A DNA stretch of 64,000 nt. Source: Plazaster borealis. Its lineage: Eukaryota; Echinodermata; Asteroidea; Forcipulatida; Labidiasteridae. Positions 35,301-47,190 of the stretch are shown here, one piece after another. The first letter of the stretch is position 1; the number at the start of each line of letters is the position of its first letter. The notes below the pieces were generated by a model. It made no database searches and was not told where the DNA came from. It worked only from the letters and a program-made list of their open reading frames with translations. Where the stretch lies: the NCBI GenBank assembly GCA_021014325.1, contig CM037462.1, positions 17,628,135 to 17,692,134 on the forward strand, in the 5' to 3' direction. Both the position numbers and the translations under genes were made by a program.

Positions 35301-38300
35301 GAATGCCCTCTTGACTCTTTCAGTGCCAAGGTCGAACATGTACGATCTATTTTATGTATTCCAAAAGCGCCATTATTGTACATGTACAATCTTTTTTATG
35401 TACTCAAAAAGTGTCATAAACCATACATCTACGACCCATGTATACATGTTATCACGAGAAGGCATTATCACTCAAGAAATACTATTGATTTTGGGATATA
35501 GGCCTACCAAGGCAACACAAATCGGCAAGATACATTTTGTTTGGTGAGAAAGACTTTAACAAATTTTTTTTACAGAATTTCAAAAAACCTCAAAAGAGCT
35601 GGGCATTTTAGGTTCAACCCCCACAAAAAAGAAAAACACTGAAAGAGTTAATTTTCATGTTGAAGTAAAACTAGTTGTTTGCTTCTCCAGCAGTGCCCAC
35701 TGAATCTCGGTCACCTTTAGAGTAAGGTCTTCGATACCTTTGGGATATTTCTGTAGATCTGATGATTTATTATGTGGTCTTGCCAGGAGGTGTTTAGTGC
35801 TGTAAGTAGGAGCTTTATACACACACCATCCAGTCTCTTGGCTAGGGTGTTAGTGAGGGTCCAGCACTCAGCACCGTACAGCAACAGACTTTCAACAACT
35901 GCTCTGAAGAACTGGATTTTAAGTTCTCTCTGCTCAGGGAGCTCTTGAAAATTTTACTGAGCTTGAACGAAACTAAAGTGTTCTGAGTTATTACATGTTT
36001 CAGTCAGGAATACATAATGAAACATTTTAATACTGGAGATGAGTTTCTAGGAAATGATTTCTTGACCTAAGGCCACATAAAAATATAAAAACATTCATCG
36101 TCCCCGCCCGACCCTTCAAAACCCCCCGACCCCAATTTTATTATTATTTTAAATTTTTATTAGACCATAAAACAGTCTTTTCAAGGATCTTTTTTCAGTC
36201 AAATTTGGCTACCAGATTTTCCAGCTAATTTCTTTTAAAGTCTATAGGTTGGAAAAGATGTTTGAAGAAATGTTATTCATGTTGGCAAAAACAAGAACAA
36301 TTCTTCAAATATTTACCTAGGCTACTCTGCGTTTTAGTTTTTTGAAAATGTTTACAGAAAATGTAATCTAGGAGTTAATTGGGTTTAACAAAACAATTAA
36401 AAACATAAAAATCACCCAAACCCTCTGTTTTAGTGATTGTGATGATTTCTTTATTCTTTAATTAAAAATTTTGCCATGTCAAAACAAAACAAAAACCGCC
36501 CTCCCCCACCCCCACTTCCCCCCCCCCAAAAAAAAGGACGATTAATAATTGTTTTAATTATGTGGCTTATATTGTTGTTCTTTTCAGGAAGTTCTGCGGC
36601 TCTTCAGCCAGCTTCTTCTCTCCCTTCAGCATGTACACTCCAAGCAGATTCTCCATCGGGATCTGAAGACACAGAATATCCTGCTCAACAAGCGTCGGGA
36701 TGTGGTTAAGATCGGAGACTTTGGCATCTCTAAGATCCTCAGCAGTAAGAGTAAAGCCTTCACGGTGGTCGGAACTCCGTGCTACATCTCACCAGAACTT
36801 TGTGAAGGGAAACCGTATCCTTTATTTTGAAATTGAGATAACTTTCTGGCAATGAAAGCTGTGTCCAGTAGGCCTGAAGATACCTGTGTAGAGACAAGAT
36901 TATGAAGAAATGGTCAGTTTTAGATGTGGGAGGAAAATCCCAACTGGGGAGAACCCAAGCAATCCGATCATGTTGGGACGAAATACCCAATCTACACGCG
37001 GGGCTCTGGGGTGAAGCAGGATTCGAACCAGGGTCCACAGATTTGAAAGGCAGGGAAGAAACCACAAAGTCTACCTTAATGTCTTTTTTCAACCAAATGA
37101 AGGGGATTGAGGGTGACTATTTAGAATATCTACCATGCTTTAATTGCATAACTTTGGGTTAAACAAAGACAAATTGAATAGAGCAGGACTTGAACGTGCG
37201 ACCTCTGGATTAATATGCCGGCACTCTACCAACTGAGCTTTCTAGCCCTAATGTTTGCGGTCTCCCTATTTTGTCAATATCTTTGTGGGGGGTGCCAGTC
37301 GGAAGCCATTCATCCTGTGACTGCCGTATAACCAGAGATCACACCTAAGTTTACGATAAAACCTGGGAAACGGCAACAGAGGGAGCACCGTTAGGGGATG
37401 CAACTTTTTATTTTAAATATCAAGTAATAAACCACAAAGGGAAACTGAAATTGCTTTATTTGCAATTCAATGTTAATTACAAATAAATTATTTGTAAATG
37501 TGGTGGCGCATCCAATATTGGATACAGAAACTTCCACGATAGAATATCTTACATCAGTACATTGTTAGTTTTTCTTTCCTATCTGACACCAATTTGACAA
37601 CTTGGCATCTCAAATCCCATCAATTGTTGGCGAATTAGTTGTACAGATTTATATGCTACCTTAACATCTCCACAGATACAACCAAAAAAGTGATATCTGG
37701 GCTGTAGGATGTGTACTCTATGAACTGCTTACGTTGAGGAGGGCCTTTGAGGCAGATGTAAGTCGTCTTTTCGTTTTCAAAAATTGAGACAGCCATAACA
37801 AGAGAAACAGTAAATTAGTTCTATGTCATGTTGCTCGTGGCAGATTTGATTGACATTACAAGTTCAACTGGAACATTCAACAGGCATGTCGTGGCCTAGC
37901 GGTGACGTGCAATGGACCCAAGTTCTGGTGCTGTCAGAGTATTGGTTCAGGTGTCAGTCATGGCACTTATGTCCTTAAGCAAGACACTTAACCATTATTG
38001 CTGCGTCCTTCCGATGGGACGTAAAGCCGTAGGCCCCGTGTGTTGTGTAATGCACGTAAAAGAACCCACTACACTTATTTTTAAGAGAAGGGGTTTGCCC
38101 CGGTGTTTGGGTCTCATAGTTCAAACATAACTCTGCAAAATACCTGTCTGAAAATAGTTTGTGATATGGGACACCCATCAGGCGTGATAATGCGCTATAT
38201 AAGAACTGCGTAATATTATCAATATCTTTAAACAAAAATTGTTGTTGAATGCTTTAGTGACCAATATAGTAATTAGGGTGACTTTAATCTCACTCTGTAC

Positions 38301-41300
38301 GATGCTTAGTTTTGAATTATGAAGTTGATTTATTTGTTATTTTGTGAAGTTATAAAATAATAAGCAGGGTTTGGTTGACGAACAAACGCGCTAGTCAAGA
38401 GTACTGCCATTGAGTAAAACTTTCTTGTTGGGTAGCTCTATGGGTTAAAAATAAACAACCCACTTGTATGAAACTATGTTTATTTTACATGGTCTTATAA
38501 AATAATAGTTGGTTCTTATAGCGCACATATACTAGTAGCTAGATCAAGGTGCTTTACAACATTATTATTCCTGTTCATCGGGCATACTTTTAGACCATTT
38601 CTCTAACTTTCTTAACTCCCAGGGGAGCATACAACCCCAAGCTGCTCAAATTAAAACTGTCTAAGCCCTCTCAGGTGCCCCTTTATACACCTGAGTTAAG
38701 AGAAGCAATGATGGCTAAGTGCCTTGCTGAAGGACACAAGTGTCATGACCAGGAATCGAACCCACACTCGGATGATTCAACCATTAGAACTTGAGACCCA
38801 TGCAGTAGACAGCTCGGCCATGACACAACATAAGGCAATGCCTGATATGTTTTCTTTTTCTATTGTTGCGGTTACAGAATCTACCAGCATTGGTGATGAA
38901 GATCATGCGAGGATCTATCGCACCAATCTCGGAGCGTTACAGCGACGATCTGAAACGTCTTCTTCTGATGATGCTTCACCTTGATCCCGACAAGAGACCG
39001 ACCATTAACCAAGTCATCGCTGAGCCCATCATTATCAAAATGCTCGCCAATGTGTACATGGAGATCGGGCGAGTCAAATGCCCCATCAAGTTAGTGAGAT
39101 TTTGTCCTTCTCTTGTCATGACTCGAAGACTCTGTCTTCAAAACCATTTTGTGGGAGTGCTGGTTCTGTTTTACATTCCCTACAGTCGGACCATTTCCCT
39201 TACAACCTTCAGTTTACACTTATTTGTTTTTGTGCTGTATTATTTACCCATAGGATCCTAAAATCTCTTGGGATGTCATCAGCAAATTCCAAAGGTTCAA
39301 ACCGCAAAGGAAGCACCAAATCCCTGTCCCGCAGAAGTAAGTGAAATAATTCTTCCCTTTTAGCTGTTTTTATATTATTGCTAAGTTTCTCTCTCTAAGC
39401 CTTTCATCCCTGGGTGAAGTTTACATAATATTAATTTATTTATTTAATTTGGGGTTGAACAAAGAAAAATTAACTAGAGCGGTATTTAACCAACGACCTC
39501 CGGTTTAACGTGCCGGCGCTCTACTGACTGAGCCATCTAGCCCTATGTTGGCGGTCTCCCTATTTTGTCAATATCTTTGTTCAGGGTACCAGTCAGAAGC
39601 CATTCAACCGTTAGCTGCCGTGTAGCCAGTGATCACACCCAAGTTGTATTTACTTAAATTTTAGACATGTCTGGGCGATGAAGTATAGGACCCCTACCAG
39701 CACCCTTATCTACAGTCGTAGCCGTAGCTGCAAGCAGCTTCAGCAGTGGCTATGTCCGGAAGTAAAACAAATCCTACTCTTCAACGTTGTCACTGCAGCC
39801 AAAAGCCAAAACCGTAACCGAAGTCACTTGATTTGGACACGGTCTTAAACTAAAGAAGAAAAAAAATCGATGACAAACAGATACGAATAAGGCCAATTTA
39901 AGACATTGTGAAGACAAAATGTCTTACAACGCAGTAAAAATCGAGTGGCCGATTCATCAATTTTCTAGTAACAGATTGGTTTTAAAATACTTCTTGTTAA
40001 ATTTGTATTCCTACCTTCTAGGCTCCAAGCTCGTCCTAGACAGCAGTAACTCCAACCTACCAAAGCCACAGCCCCTATCCACAGTCTACTGCTGGGGTCA
40101 CGGGGTCACCACCCCCATCAGTCTCCCCCTCCCTCATAGCGACATACAGGTCATTCAGGTGTCCACTGGTCGCACTCAGAGAGTTGCCGTCACCAAAAAT
40201 GGACGACTTATCATCTGGGAGGTAAAACGGCTGCCCACAATTACTAATTAGTGACTTATAAAGAGACTACAAGCCATAGCAGACTTGTCAACTTTTACTG
40301 TCTCATTTCATCAGAGTGCAACACCGCTCATCGATCTTGAAACTTCACTTCGTGGTTGTGTAATTACACAGAGTTGTACAATAGAACTAGAGGGCATAGA
40401 AAACCATGTGACAAGGCCTGACAAGAAGCATTTTTCACAATTGAGAAAAAATGTTCTACCCATCGTATAACACAGGTCACGCATCAGTTCACCTGTCAAC
40501 ATTTTGTAAGGGGAAATTTGTATGTTATTTACCCATAGGGATTTGAACCCATGGTGGGACAACGAGGTTACGTGTGTGTAGTTCCCTCTAGTTCTATTAT
40601 ATAACTCTATGTGTAATTACAAAAGCAAGTCTACTGGTTTGGTTGTTGACGTCCTAACCTATGAAAGGAAAAGTACATTGTTGTTTTTTTGGAAGATTTG
40701 ATTCATTCACACTCCCTTGTATTGAACATGAACTCGCCATACAAGCAACTGTGAAAATGTCATCGAATTCAATAGTTGCGTTTAAGTGAAGACAACAAAA
40801 CAGTTTATGTTTTTCAGAGTTGTAGTGCACGTTCATATTGGGCTTTTTTTTATTGCAGAAATAAAAATTAGTAACAGTTGTTTGTAGGGCCTTCAAATGG
40901 TATTTTCTAGATTTTTGCAATATTTCAGATGCAAACATTTCTCTGGAGGATTGGTACTGGTTTAAACTTTAGAATCAGTGAGCTTTCAGATGGAAGTATT
41001 TCTCTGGAGCATTGGTTCTGGTATGAAGTTTAGAATCAGTGAGCTTTCAGATGGAAGTTTTTCATTGAAGGATTGGTACTGGTTTGAACTTTACAATCAG
41101 TGAGCTTTCAGATGGAAGTATTTCTCTGGAGGATTGGCACTGGTATGGTATGAAGTTTAGAATCAGTGAGCTTTCAGATGGAAATATTTCTCTGGAGCAT
41201 TGGTTCTGGTATGAACTTTACAATCAGTGAGTTTTCAGATGGAAGTTTTTCATTGAAGGATTGGTACTGGTTTGAACTTTACAATCAGTGAGTTTTCAGA

Positions 41301-44300
41301 TAGAAATATTTCTCTGGAGGATTGGTACTGGTTTAAACTTTAGAATCAGTGAGCTTTCAGATGGAAGTATTTCTCTGGAGGATTAGTAGGCTACTGGTAT
41401 GAACTTAAATCAGCGAGTTTTTAGATTGAAACAACATGTAATCAAACAAATTTTTTTGGGAGTAATCAATCTTGTACTTTGTCTTAAAAGATCTTAATCA
41501 ACTTTTAGAACCACTTTCTGAACTGTAATGATTAAAGACTTTTTTAATGAGGTTTTAGGTTCTCCCAAGTCAACTGTTAATGCTCTTTGTTTATGTCTCA
41601 GTCATCGTCTGTAGGATCTTCGGCTACCATGCTACCTGGTGCAGTGGACCAGTCGTATCCATCCTTCATACCACGCTTTTTAGAGGGGCAGTCAGCGGTT
41701 ACCATTCAGCATGTGTCGTGTGGGGATATGTTTACAGCGTGTCTGACCGGTGAGTTACAAGTTGCTCAATGAACGAGCAAAGTTTGATTGATCAACGGAC
41801 ATAATGTGACCGTTGAACAAAAATAATACACTAAATCAATGAGATGTTATACAAGGTTTGTGTCATCTGAGCAATAGATACCTAGCCATAATTTGCTTCT
41901 CCAAACCCAGGTGTGTTATGAGAGGGCTGAGGTGATGTGTAGTAAACCTCCAAACCCTCAGTAACAGCAGGAGGCTGTATACCCCCCCGGGAGACTTGGC
42001 AGATGGCCACGTATTACAGGGGATAACAATATACCTTTATCATGGCTGCCATCTTGGTTTTCTAGTCCCATTCAAACTTATGTAACCATACCGAGTCTGG
42101 AGAGGTAAAAGTAGTCTGTCTCCTTTCTTTAATAAAACTAGAATCAGTGTTTATTACTACTATTGCAGGCAGGGAATATGACAACAATGGTGGCAGATTG
42201 ATAAAGGTCAATGAGTCTGTATACAATTTGCATATTAATGTGAAAGTTTTTTGTTTGTTTTTTCAGATCGAGGCATTTTAATGACCTATGGCAGTGGGGC
42301 CCACGGTTGTCTGGGTCATGGTGACTACCATGACGTCTGCCAGGCTAAGATTGTTGAGGAGTTGCTAGGTTACGAGGTTGTCAAAGTGTCATGTGGGGCG
42401 TCACATGTCATGGCCGTCACTAACGATAATGAAGTTTTCTCCTGGGGTAGAGGAGACAATGGTAAGTGGCAATGTGTGGCAGGGGTGGATTTGAAAGAAT
42501 GGTTATTTTGGCCACGCTTGTAAAGAAGTTAGTTAGTTTGCTAGAAATTTTGTTTAAACCATCTTAAGCAGCTCAAGTCTAAAAAGTTTTAAACTTTAGC
42601 AAAAATGCCTTCTTTTCATTTCTAAACCAGCCTAGCATCAACTCTTAAAATAATATTAATAATAACGGGCATTTGTAGAGCTCTCTTACACTGGGTGCCA
42701 CAGCGCTTTACAAGAAAACAGTACAATAAGCGAATAAATAAAGGCACTAATAATGGGAAAGACAGTTGGTCCTCAGCAATCAACCGGTGAACAGAAAAGT
42801 TTTTAGATGTTTCTGCCTATAAGGACAGATTACCCAGGCCATAGCTGTAGCTGATTTGTAGCTTGATTTGTAGGCGGCCTTCAGTCTTTGTTTTGTTCAG
42901 TCTTAAACTCTTTCAGTTCCAAGGTCGTACATGTACAATCTATTTTATGTATTCCGAAAGTGGCAATATCGTACATGTACGATCTATTTTTTGTACTCAA
43001 AATGTGCCATCAATCGTACATGTACGACTCGTAATATACATGTTATCACGAGAGGGCATTATCACTCTAACGTATTATACAATTTTGTACATGTACAACC
43101 TTTTTCTCTAGGATTTATTTGGGTTCTTGCAAGAGGGCGCATCGTTCTCTGAGCTTTTCTAATGTATTCTATTTTTAGCTATGACCAATACCGCCACGGT
43201 TCGATCAATCGTCTGCTTGTTTGTAATTATACTTTGAAACAATAGCAGCCCCAAGGAAACGTACACGCTTTACTCCAGAAGAAGTTTGTGATTATTTTGC
43301 CGATACAGACAGTGAAAGGGATTAGTTTTTCCGATTCAGAGGTGGAAATATCAGACCATGATGGTGAGTCGGAAGATTTGTACAGAATTTTGAAAACCTC
43401 AAAAAGCTGGGCATTTTAGGGTCAAAACACAAAAAAAAAACGCAGGCACTGAACAAGTTAATGATTACCTTTTTTTTCGGCCAACAGGTCGTTTGGGTTT
43501 GGACAGCCAAGAGTCTTTCTCATCACCACAAAGCGTCATTCTACCAGTGGAGAGTCACATCACATCGGTGCATTGTGGTCTTGACTGCTCCTTGTTGCTC
43601 ACAAAGGACAAAAAAGTTCTAGCCTGTGGAAGTAACAGGTACAACTAACCTCGAAATCTGATTCTAGTATAGTAGTTGTGTGAAGAAAATAGTTATATAG
43701 TTATACCATGTGGATGGCTATGGCTACGGCTGGATCGCCACATCATCATTCAATAAGTTGCCTTAGAAACAACCTTAGCAACGATCGTTGCCATAGTCTT
43801 AGCCGCCAATTCGGATACGGCCTGTATTATTTCGGTTTTACACTGATGTGGGATAAGAACTGGCCTCTCGACACTGGGCATGCTAAATGGTCTACTGTTT
43901 AACTCTTTCACGCGCTGACCGGTCACTAGCGACCAGTTCTAATCCCTTCAGAAAAATATAAAAAAAAAAAAAAAAAATTGCACGGCCCCACAGTTTTCAG
44001 AATGGACAAGAGGACTCTTGAGGGTGTTATTGTGACCTGTTTTGTGGGGTTACCATTTGCAAAAAAAGGAGTAAACAATTAAAGTGTCCATATGATCAAT
44101 TTATCACTAAAATAAATGGTGCATGAAAGGGTTAAGATATCTGCTCTAGAATGCGAGGGTCGTGGGTTCTAATCCCACCTGAGTTGTACGCCTAGGACTC
44201 GTACAGCACTGAGTATACAGTGCTTATTACCCTTTGGTGTCAGTTTAAAACCAAAACTATTTTCTTATATCCCCTGTGCAATCATAACATCTATATTGTT

Positions 44301-46575
44301 GTTTGTTGGTCACCGTGGTCCAGTGGTTAGACTGCAGGACTTGCAATCACAAGGTTGTGGGTTCGAATCCTACCAAGCTAACCGCTGATTTCACAATGAC
44401 TAGAATAAGTATTGTAGTCTAGTTACTGAAGCACAATGTCTTGATTTGTGCAATTCATAATCGTAGACTTTAAACCAATGTTTGTATGAGAGAGATTGGT
44501 TGTTGCCAGCTTGGTGTTTATATCCCCTTGTGGGAGTTTGCTGAGCTCCCTTGACGGGAAGATCATCTAAACAAACAAATATGCTGCCATCTTGTTTTTT
44601 GTAGTCAATACAACCAGACATAGGCAGTGTCCAAATTGGCAGATACGGCTATGGCTATGACTGGATCCCCGCATCATTATGCAAAAGTATAGACGATGTG
44701 ACCTCTGTTTACATTCAAACAGCCCTCTGTTGACAAAACACTCATTTCCGCCGGGCAAGAAGACGCGTACTCATGGTAACATTGCGTGTCCTTTATAGCT
44801 GGCTGTCGGTACACAAAGGTTTTGCCCGGCGACATGCGCGCGCATCATGTTATGGTTTTCGAATGACGTTAGAAGTCACATCGTCTATAGGACGTCCATA
44901 GAAACAACCTTAGCAACGGTCGTAGCCATAGTCTTAGCCGCCAATTCGGATATGGCCTGAGGCCTGGATGAAATATAGTCTGGTACCTTTTTTTATATCA
45001 TGAAAGTTATAATCATACTGGTGAAGACAGGGAATCTGACAAATGGCTTTGTGTTAAAGATCTTTAGAAACAAGCTTCATAGTTTCTTAGTTGAACTTTG
45101 ATCCATATTTGGCAAGGCCTGTAGAAAAATGAAAAACATGAAGTTCACAGTTGTGCTGCTTTCAGCCCTAGGATCTCATTCTCACTTTCTTAGTTGAACC
45201 TTGATCCTTATTTGGCAAGGCCTGTAGAAAAGTGAAAAACATAAAATTCACAGTTGTGCTGCTTCCAACCCTAGGATCTCATTCTTGTCAACAAACTACG
45301 ATCAATTTGTCTTTTCGCAGATACAACAAACTTGGTCTTGATAGCATCAGCCCGAGTGGCAAAACCCTTAATAAGGTTGATGAGATGCGGACATATGCAC
45401 CGATTGCTTCCTCACCCATCAATCAGCTGTCCATCAAAAGTGTTGCCATAGGAACGGCTCATGCTGCCATTATAACAGGTATTTTATCATCAGGTTTTTT
45501 TTACTTCTTAAATGGGACCAGACCAATTTATCATTGGCGGTTGGGTTGGTGTAGTGGTATCTTTTTTTGCCTTCCACCTCTAGGACCCCGATTCGAATCC
45601 CACCGGGGGTAGTAAGTGGATTGGGTTTTCTGTCCCTACCTGAATGCATGGGTTTTCCCTGGTGTATTTCTCTGGGGTTTTCCTCCCACATCTATAACTG
45701 AATTTTCCTTCTTTGTATTCTCTACATGGGGTTCTTGGCTGGTACAGTGATTAAGTTCGCTTTTCTAAGACTCCTTGGCTTCACAACCAAAATTAATAAA
45801 TAAAATGAAAATTCAAGCCTCGGTTTGATTATACACTGATAGAATAGACAAAAAATCAAGATGGCTGTCACATGGTAAAGATCTATACTCTGTTATTTGG
45901 AATCTTTCAGATGACCACCAGTGCTATATGCTCGGATCCAACCAGTTTGGTCAACTTGGCTGCGATACTGATCCCCTCACAACCAGAATCCCTTGCAATC
46001 CTGAGTTCCAAGATGGCGTCAGTGTTACAGATGTCGCATGTGGTGACATGTTTACTGTTGCTCTGTCATCAGGTAAGATGGCTTGTGGAGAATCAAATGT
46101 TTCAACGAATAGAAAAACTAAGAATCTTGTTTTGTCCGCAGGACCTCTGTCAAATGATGTCAATGGTATAACACTTTTACCCTTTATCAAAATAAATCAC
46201 AAATCCCTTTCCTGAAAGTGAAAACTCCTCCTCACAATACATTATTATCAAATTTGTTTCAGACGGTCAGGTGTTTTCGTGGGGTAAGAGTTCACGAGGT
46301 CGACTCGGCCGAACCGAGGTCAACTCTAGCATTCCCAAGAAAGTTGACCTTGGCGATGAGGAATCCATCAGCCTTCTCTCCATCTCATGTAACCATGGCA
46401 ACACCCTGCTTGCTACCAGACGTAAGTTTACAAGACAATATTTTGAGCTTGAACGTTCAATAAATCAAAAGGTCAAATGCTGATTTATTTTTAAAAATTG
46501 TTTGTTTTGAGATTCAAACTATGAACTTTGTTTTTTCTTCTTCCAGCTTTTGACAACCCAGCAGATTCTTCTTGA
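32371..46575 (+). CDS. NEK8: Serine/threonine kinase NEK8 (NIMA-related kinase with RCC1 repeats)
   Basis: Complete 15-exon gene of 704 codons (human NEK8 is 692). Exons: 32371-32417, 34103-34308, 34727-34782, 36588-36814, 37676-37757, 38878-39089, 39254-39336, 40022-40221, 41602-41749, 42267-42461, 43488-43638, 45321-45478, 45911-46072, 46263-46421, 46547-46575. All junctions are GT-AG and in phase. Residues 1 to about 260 are the kinase: GRGAYG loop, K33, HRDLKTQN with D128, DFG at 147-149, [11 protein letters not shown] activation segment and SDIWAVGC. A basic serine-rich linker ([13 protein letters not shown]) leads into RCC1-type repeats ([43 protein letters not shown]) to the C-terminus (PFDNPADSS). 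NEK8 acts at the proximal cilium with inversin/NPHP3 and is needed for ciliary and kidney-type epithelial function in vertebrates. Identity rests on near-identity of the N-terminus ([16 protein letters not shown]) and the RCC1 tail; NEK9 has a different start and an extra C-terminal region. Confidence 0.97.
33841..33898. repeat. Perfect 17-base hairpin in NEK8 intron 1
   Basis: Arms TACTAGCCCCACTCGTG and CACGAGTGGGGCTAGTA are exact inverse complements, with an inner pair CCAAGG/CCTTGG in the 24-base loop. Related GTGGGGCTA sequence occurs at about 33,385 and 33,330, suggesting a small fold-back element. Confidence 0.85.
34371..34621. mobile_element. Short transposon with GGGCCCAATTTCATGGCTCTG ends in NEK8 intron 2
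   Basis: Ends GGGCCCAATTTCATGGCTCT and AGAGCCATGAAATTGGGCCC-like are inverse complements. The extended inner arms include GGTTACCG / CTTACGGTAAGCAG. It shares outer ends with the elements at 25,263-25,806 and 50,384-50,575. Confidence 0.8.
35315..35647. mobile_element. piggyBac-like non-autonomous element in NEK8 intron 3
   Basis: Left end TTGA|CTCTTTCAGTGCCAAGG and right end CACTGAAAGAG|TTAA. It shares two blocks with the element at 42,907-43,457: a CATGTACGATCTATTTTATG block with TATCACGAGA.GGCATTATCACT, and a terminal AAAACCTCAAAA.AGCTGGGCATTTTAGG block. Confidence 0.7.
37150..37345 (-). mobile_element. tRNA-derived SINE, class I type, copy 1
   Basis: The - strand reads GGGCTAGAAAGCTCAGTTGG (A-box-like) and later GGTCGCACGTTCAAGTCCT (B-box-like), a tRNA-like head. 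The flanking part (CGGTCTCCCTATTTTGTCAATATC on plus, split over 37,258-37,282) is shared with the copy at 39,440-39,650. The mutated pairing argues against a functional tRNA. Confidence 0.65.
37888..38225 (+). mobile_element. tRNA-derived SINE, long-variable-arm type, full length
   Basis: The head GTGGCCTAGCGGTGACGTGC (A box) and ATTGGTTCAGGTGTC (degenerate B box) are spaced as in a class II tRNA. The body contains CACTTATGTCCTTAAGCAAG, ACACTTAACC and GATGGGACGTAAAGCC, and the tail ends GCGCTATATAAGAACTGCG then ATATTAT. It lies in NEK8 intron 5. Confidence 0.75.
38505..38835 (-). mobile_element. tRNA-derived SINE, minus strand
   Basis: The - strand head is TGGCCGAGCTGTCTACTGC with B box GTGGGTTCGATTCCTGG, followed by CATGACACTTGTGTCCTTCA and AGCAAGGCACTTAGCC, and ends in a structured 3' part mirrored at 18,305 and 42,655 (GCGC..AGAA / AAAGCACCTTG). 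It lies in the same NEK8 intron as the SINE at 37,888. Confidence 0.7.
39440..39650 (-). mobile_element. tRNA-derived SINE, class I type, copy 2
   Basis: The - strand head GGGCTAGATGGCTCAGTCAG and B box GGAGGTCGTTGGTTAAATAC, with the flanking GGCGGTCTCCCTATTTTGTC shared with 37,150-37,345. A fragment of the other end (TTTGGGGTTGAACAAAGAAA) recurs at about 61,509. Confidence 0.65.
40926..41415. repeat. Minisatellite of about 61 bases, eight units, in NEK8 intron 8
   Basis: Eight tandem units start with TCAGATGGAAGTATTTCTCT or close variants (near 40,926, 40,987, 41,047, 41,108, 41,174, 41,236, 41,297, 41,355) and end with TTTAGAATCAGTGAGC. Units differ by a few bases and one has a small internal duplication (TGGTATGGTATG). 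Confidence 0.9.
42655..42725. repeat. SINE fragment
   Basis: Short stretch (AATAATAACGGGCATTTGTA, then GCGCTTTACAAGAA) similar to the 3' part of the SINEs near 38,505 and 18,305. No head region is present. Confidence 0.45.
42907..43457 (+). mobile_element. piggyBac-like element remnant with a transposase-start fragment, NEK8 intron 10
   Basis: TTAA at 42,903-42,906 and 43,458-43,461. The left end CTCTTTCAGTTCC approximates the inverse of the right end GGCACTGAACAAG. Inside, 43,242-43,322 translates as [18 protein letters not shown] followed by ADTDSERD and a stop; the initiating codon reads ATA. In a shifted frame (43,321-43,419) it continues [20 protein letters not shown] to a stop. Acidic S/D/E-rich N-termini are usual in piggyBac transposases. 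The catalytic region is absent, so the element is dead. Confidence 0.65.
43711..43823. repeat. Fragment of the element at 44,622-44,958
   Basis: Shares GGCTATGGCTACGGCTGGAT, GAAACAACCTTAGCAACGAT and the right end GCCGCCAATTCGGATACGGCC with the larger element, but lacks its middle. Confidence 0.55.
43903..44131. mobile_element. piggyBac-like MITE, 229 bases, NEK8 intron 11
   Basis: TTAA on both sides (43,899-43,902 and 44,132-44,135). The left end is CTCTTTCACGCGC; the right end GGTGCATGAAAGGG reads CCCTTTCATGCACC on the other strand. TTAA plus CCCTTTCA-type ends are characteristic of the piggyBac superfamily. No ORF. Confidence 0.75.
44308..44385 (+). repeat. tRNA-like SINE head
   Basis: CACCGTGGTCCAGTGGTTAG (A box) and GGTTGTGGGTTCGAATCCTA (B box) are at tRNA spacing. 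The two ends do not form a seven-base acceptor stem, so this is a SINE head or tRNA relic and not a functional tRNA gene. Confidence 0.55.
44622..44958. mobile_element. Short transposon with inverted-repeat ends, NEK8 intron 11
   Basis: The left end AGGCAGTGTCCAAATTGGC, then GATACGGCTATGGCTATGAC; the right end GCCATAGTCTTAGCCGCC, then AATTCGGATATGGCCT, its approximate inverse. The centre contains two copies of a GACGATGTGAC motif in opposite orientation (near 44,692 and 44,875). Confidence 0.65.
45538..45710 (+). mobile_element. tRNA-derived SINE, NEK8 intron 12
   Basis: GGTTGGTGTAGTGGTATC (A box) and CCCGATTCGAATCCCACC (B box), followed by TGGATTGGGTTTTCTGTCCC and a body with GGGTTTTCCCTGGTGTATTT, GGGGTTTTCCTCCCACATC. 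The class I-like head is interrupted by a T-run at the anticodon arm. Confidence 0.65.
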
Positions 46576-47190
46576 TCATGTTGATGGCGCCATTAACCTT
46601 CACGCATGCTACAGACACTATTGGTTGGCAAACACGCACATTTGTGCACAAGGCCGACGCATGTGTATGCGTCATACCACCACCAGCCTCATACAAAAAG
46701 ACGCGGTGTTCCCTCATTTTGCCCACCAGTAGCGTAAGTAGGCACGTGCGATATGCAATTTACATATTTCATGGGAAAGGTCAATTTTGATGAACTCTGA
46801 CCTGGTGATCCCCCGACTCAATGTCTTCTGACCTCTAGGCCTTATAACTAAAAAGACAGCAATCCCTACTTTGACAAGATGCTGCTGAAAAAGGGATGCG
46901 ACCTACAAACAAATACGTGTGCCAAAGCACGTTACACTCTGTGTCTCCAACACAATTTATATTTAACAAATTACAAAAACCCAAAATGCACGATTTATTA
47001 TAAAACCGGAACAGGCCGTGCCTTGCAGAAAATAAATTTTTAAGAACTTGCTATGCATTATTTGTTTTTATAAAAAACACACTATTTATATGTATATATA
47101 TATTTTTTTTACAATTTGTATGTTGTATATTTTGATGAAAATATTTAAATTTTGATACAAAATAAAAGACAAAAGGGTGACACAAGAAAA
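46576..47190 (+). terminator. NEK8 3' untranslated region and polyadenylation signal candidate
   Basis: After the TGA at 46,573 there is no further NEK8 coding sequence. An AATAAA lies at 47,161-47,166, after an A/T-rich stretch, and is the best polyadenylation signal candidate. Another AATAAA is near 47,031. Two similar blocks (TGACCTGGTGATCCCCCGAC near 46,799 and CGACCTGGTGACCCCTCACC near 47,326) form an internal repeat across the gene end. Confidence 0.45.

Noticed and set aside
37185..37252. Possible minus-strand tRNA gene
   Set aside because: Followed by the same non-tRNA sequence as the copy at 39,480-39,545, which marks it as a SINE head.
44308..44385. Possible functional tRNA gene
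   Set aside because: A and B boxes are good but the acceptor stem does not pair; SINEs with tRNA-like heads are common in this window.
32371..46575. NEK9 instead of NEK8
   Set aside because: The N-terminal [28 protein letters not shown] and [17 protein letters not shown] segments and the 704-codon length fit NEK8; NEK9 is longer and has a C-terminal extension after the RCC1 repeats.
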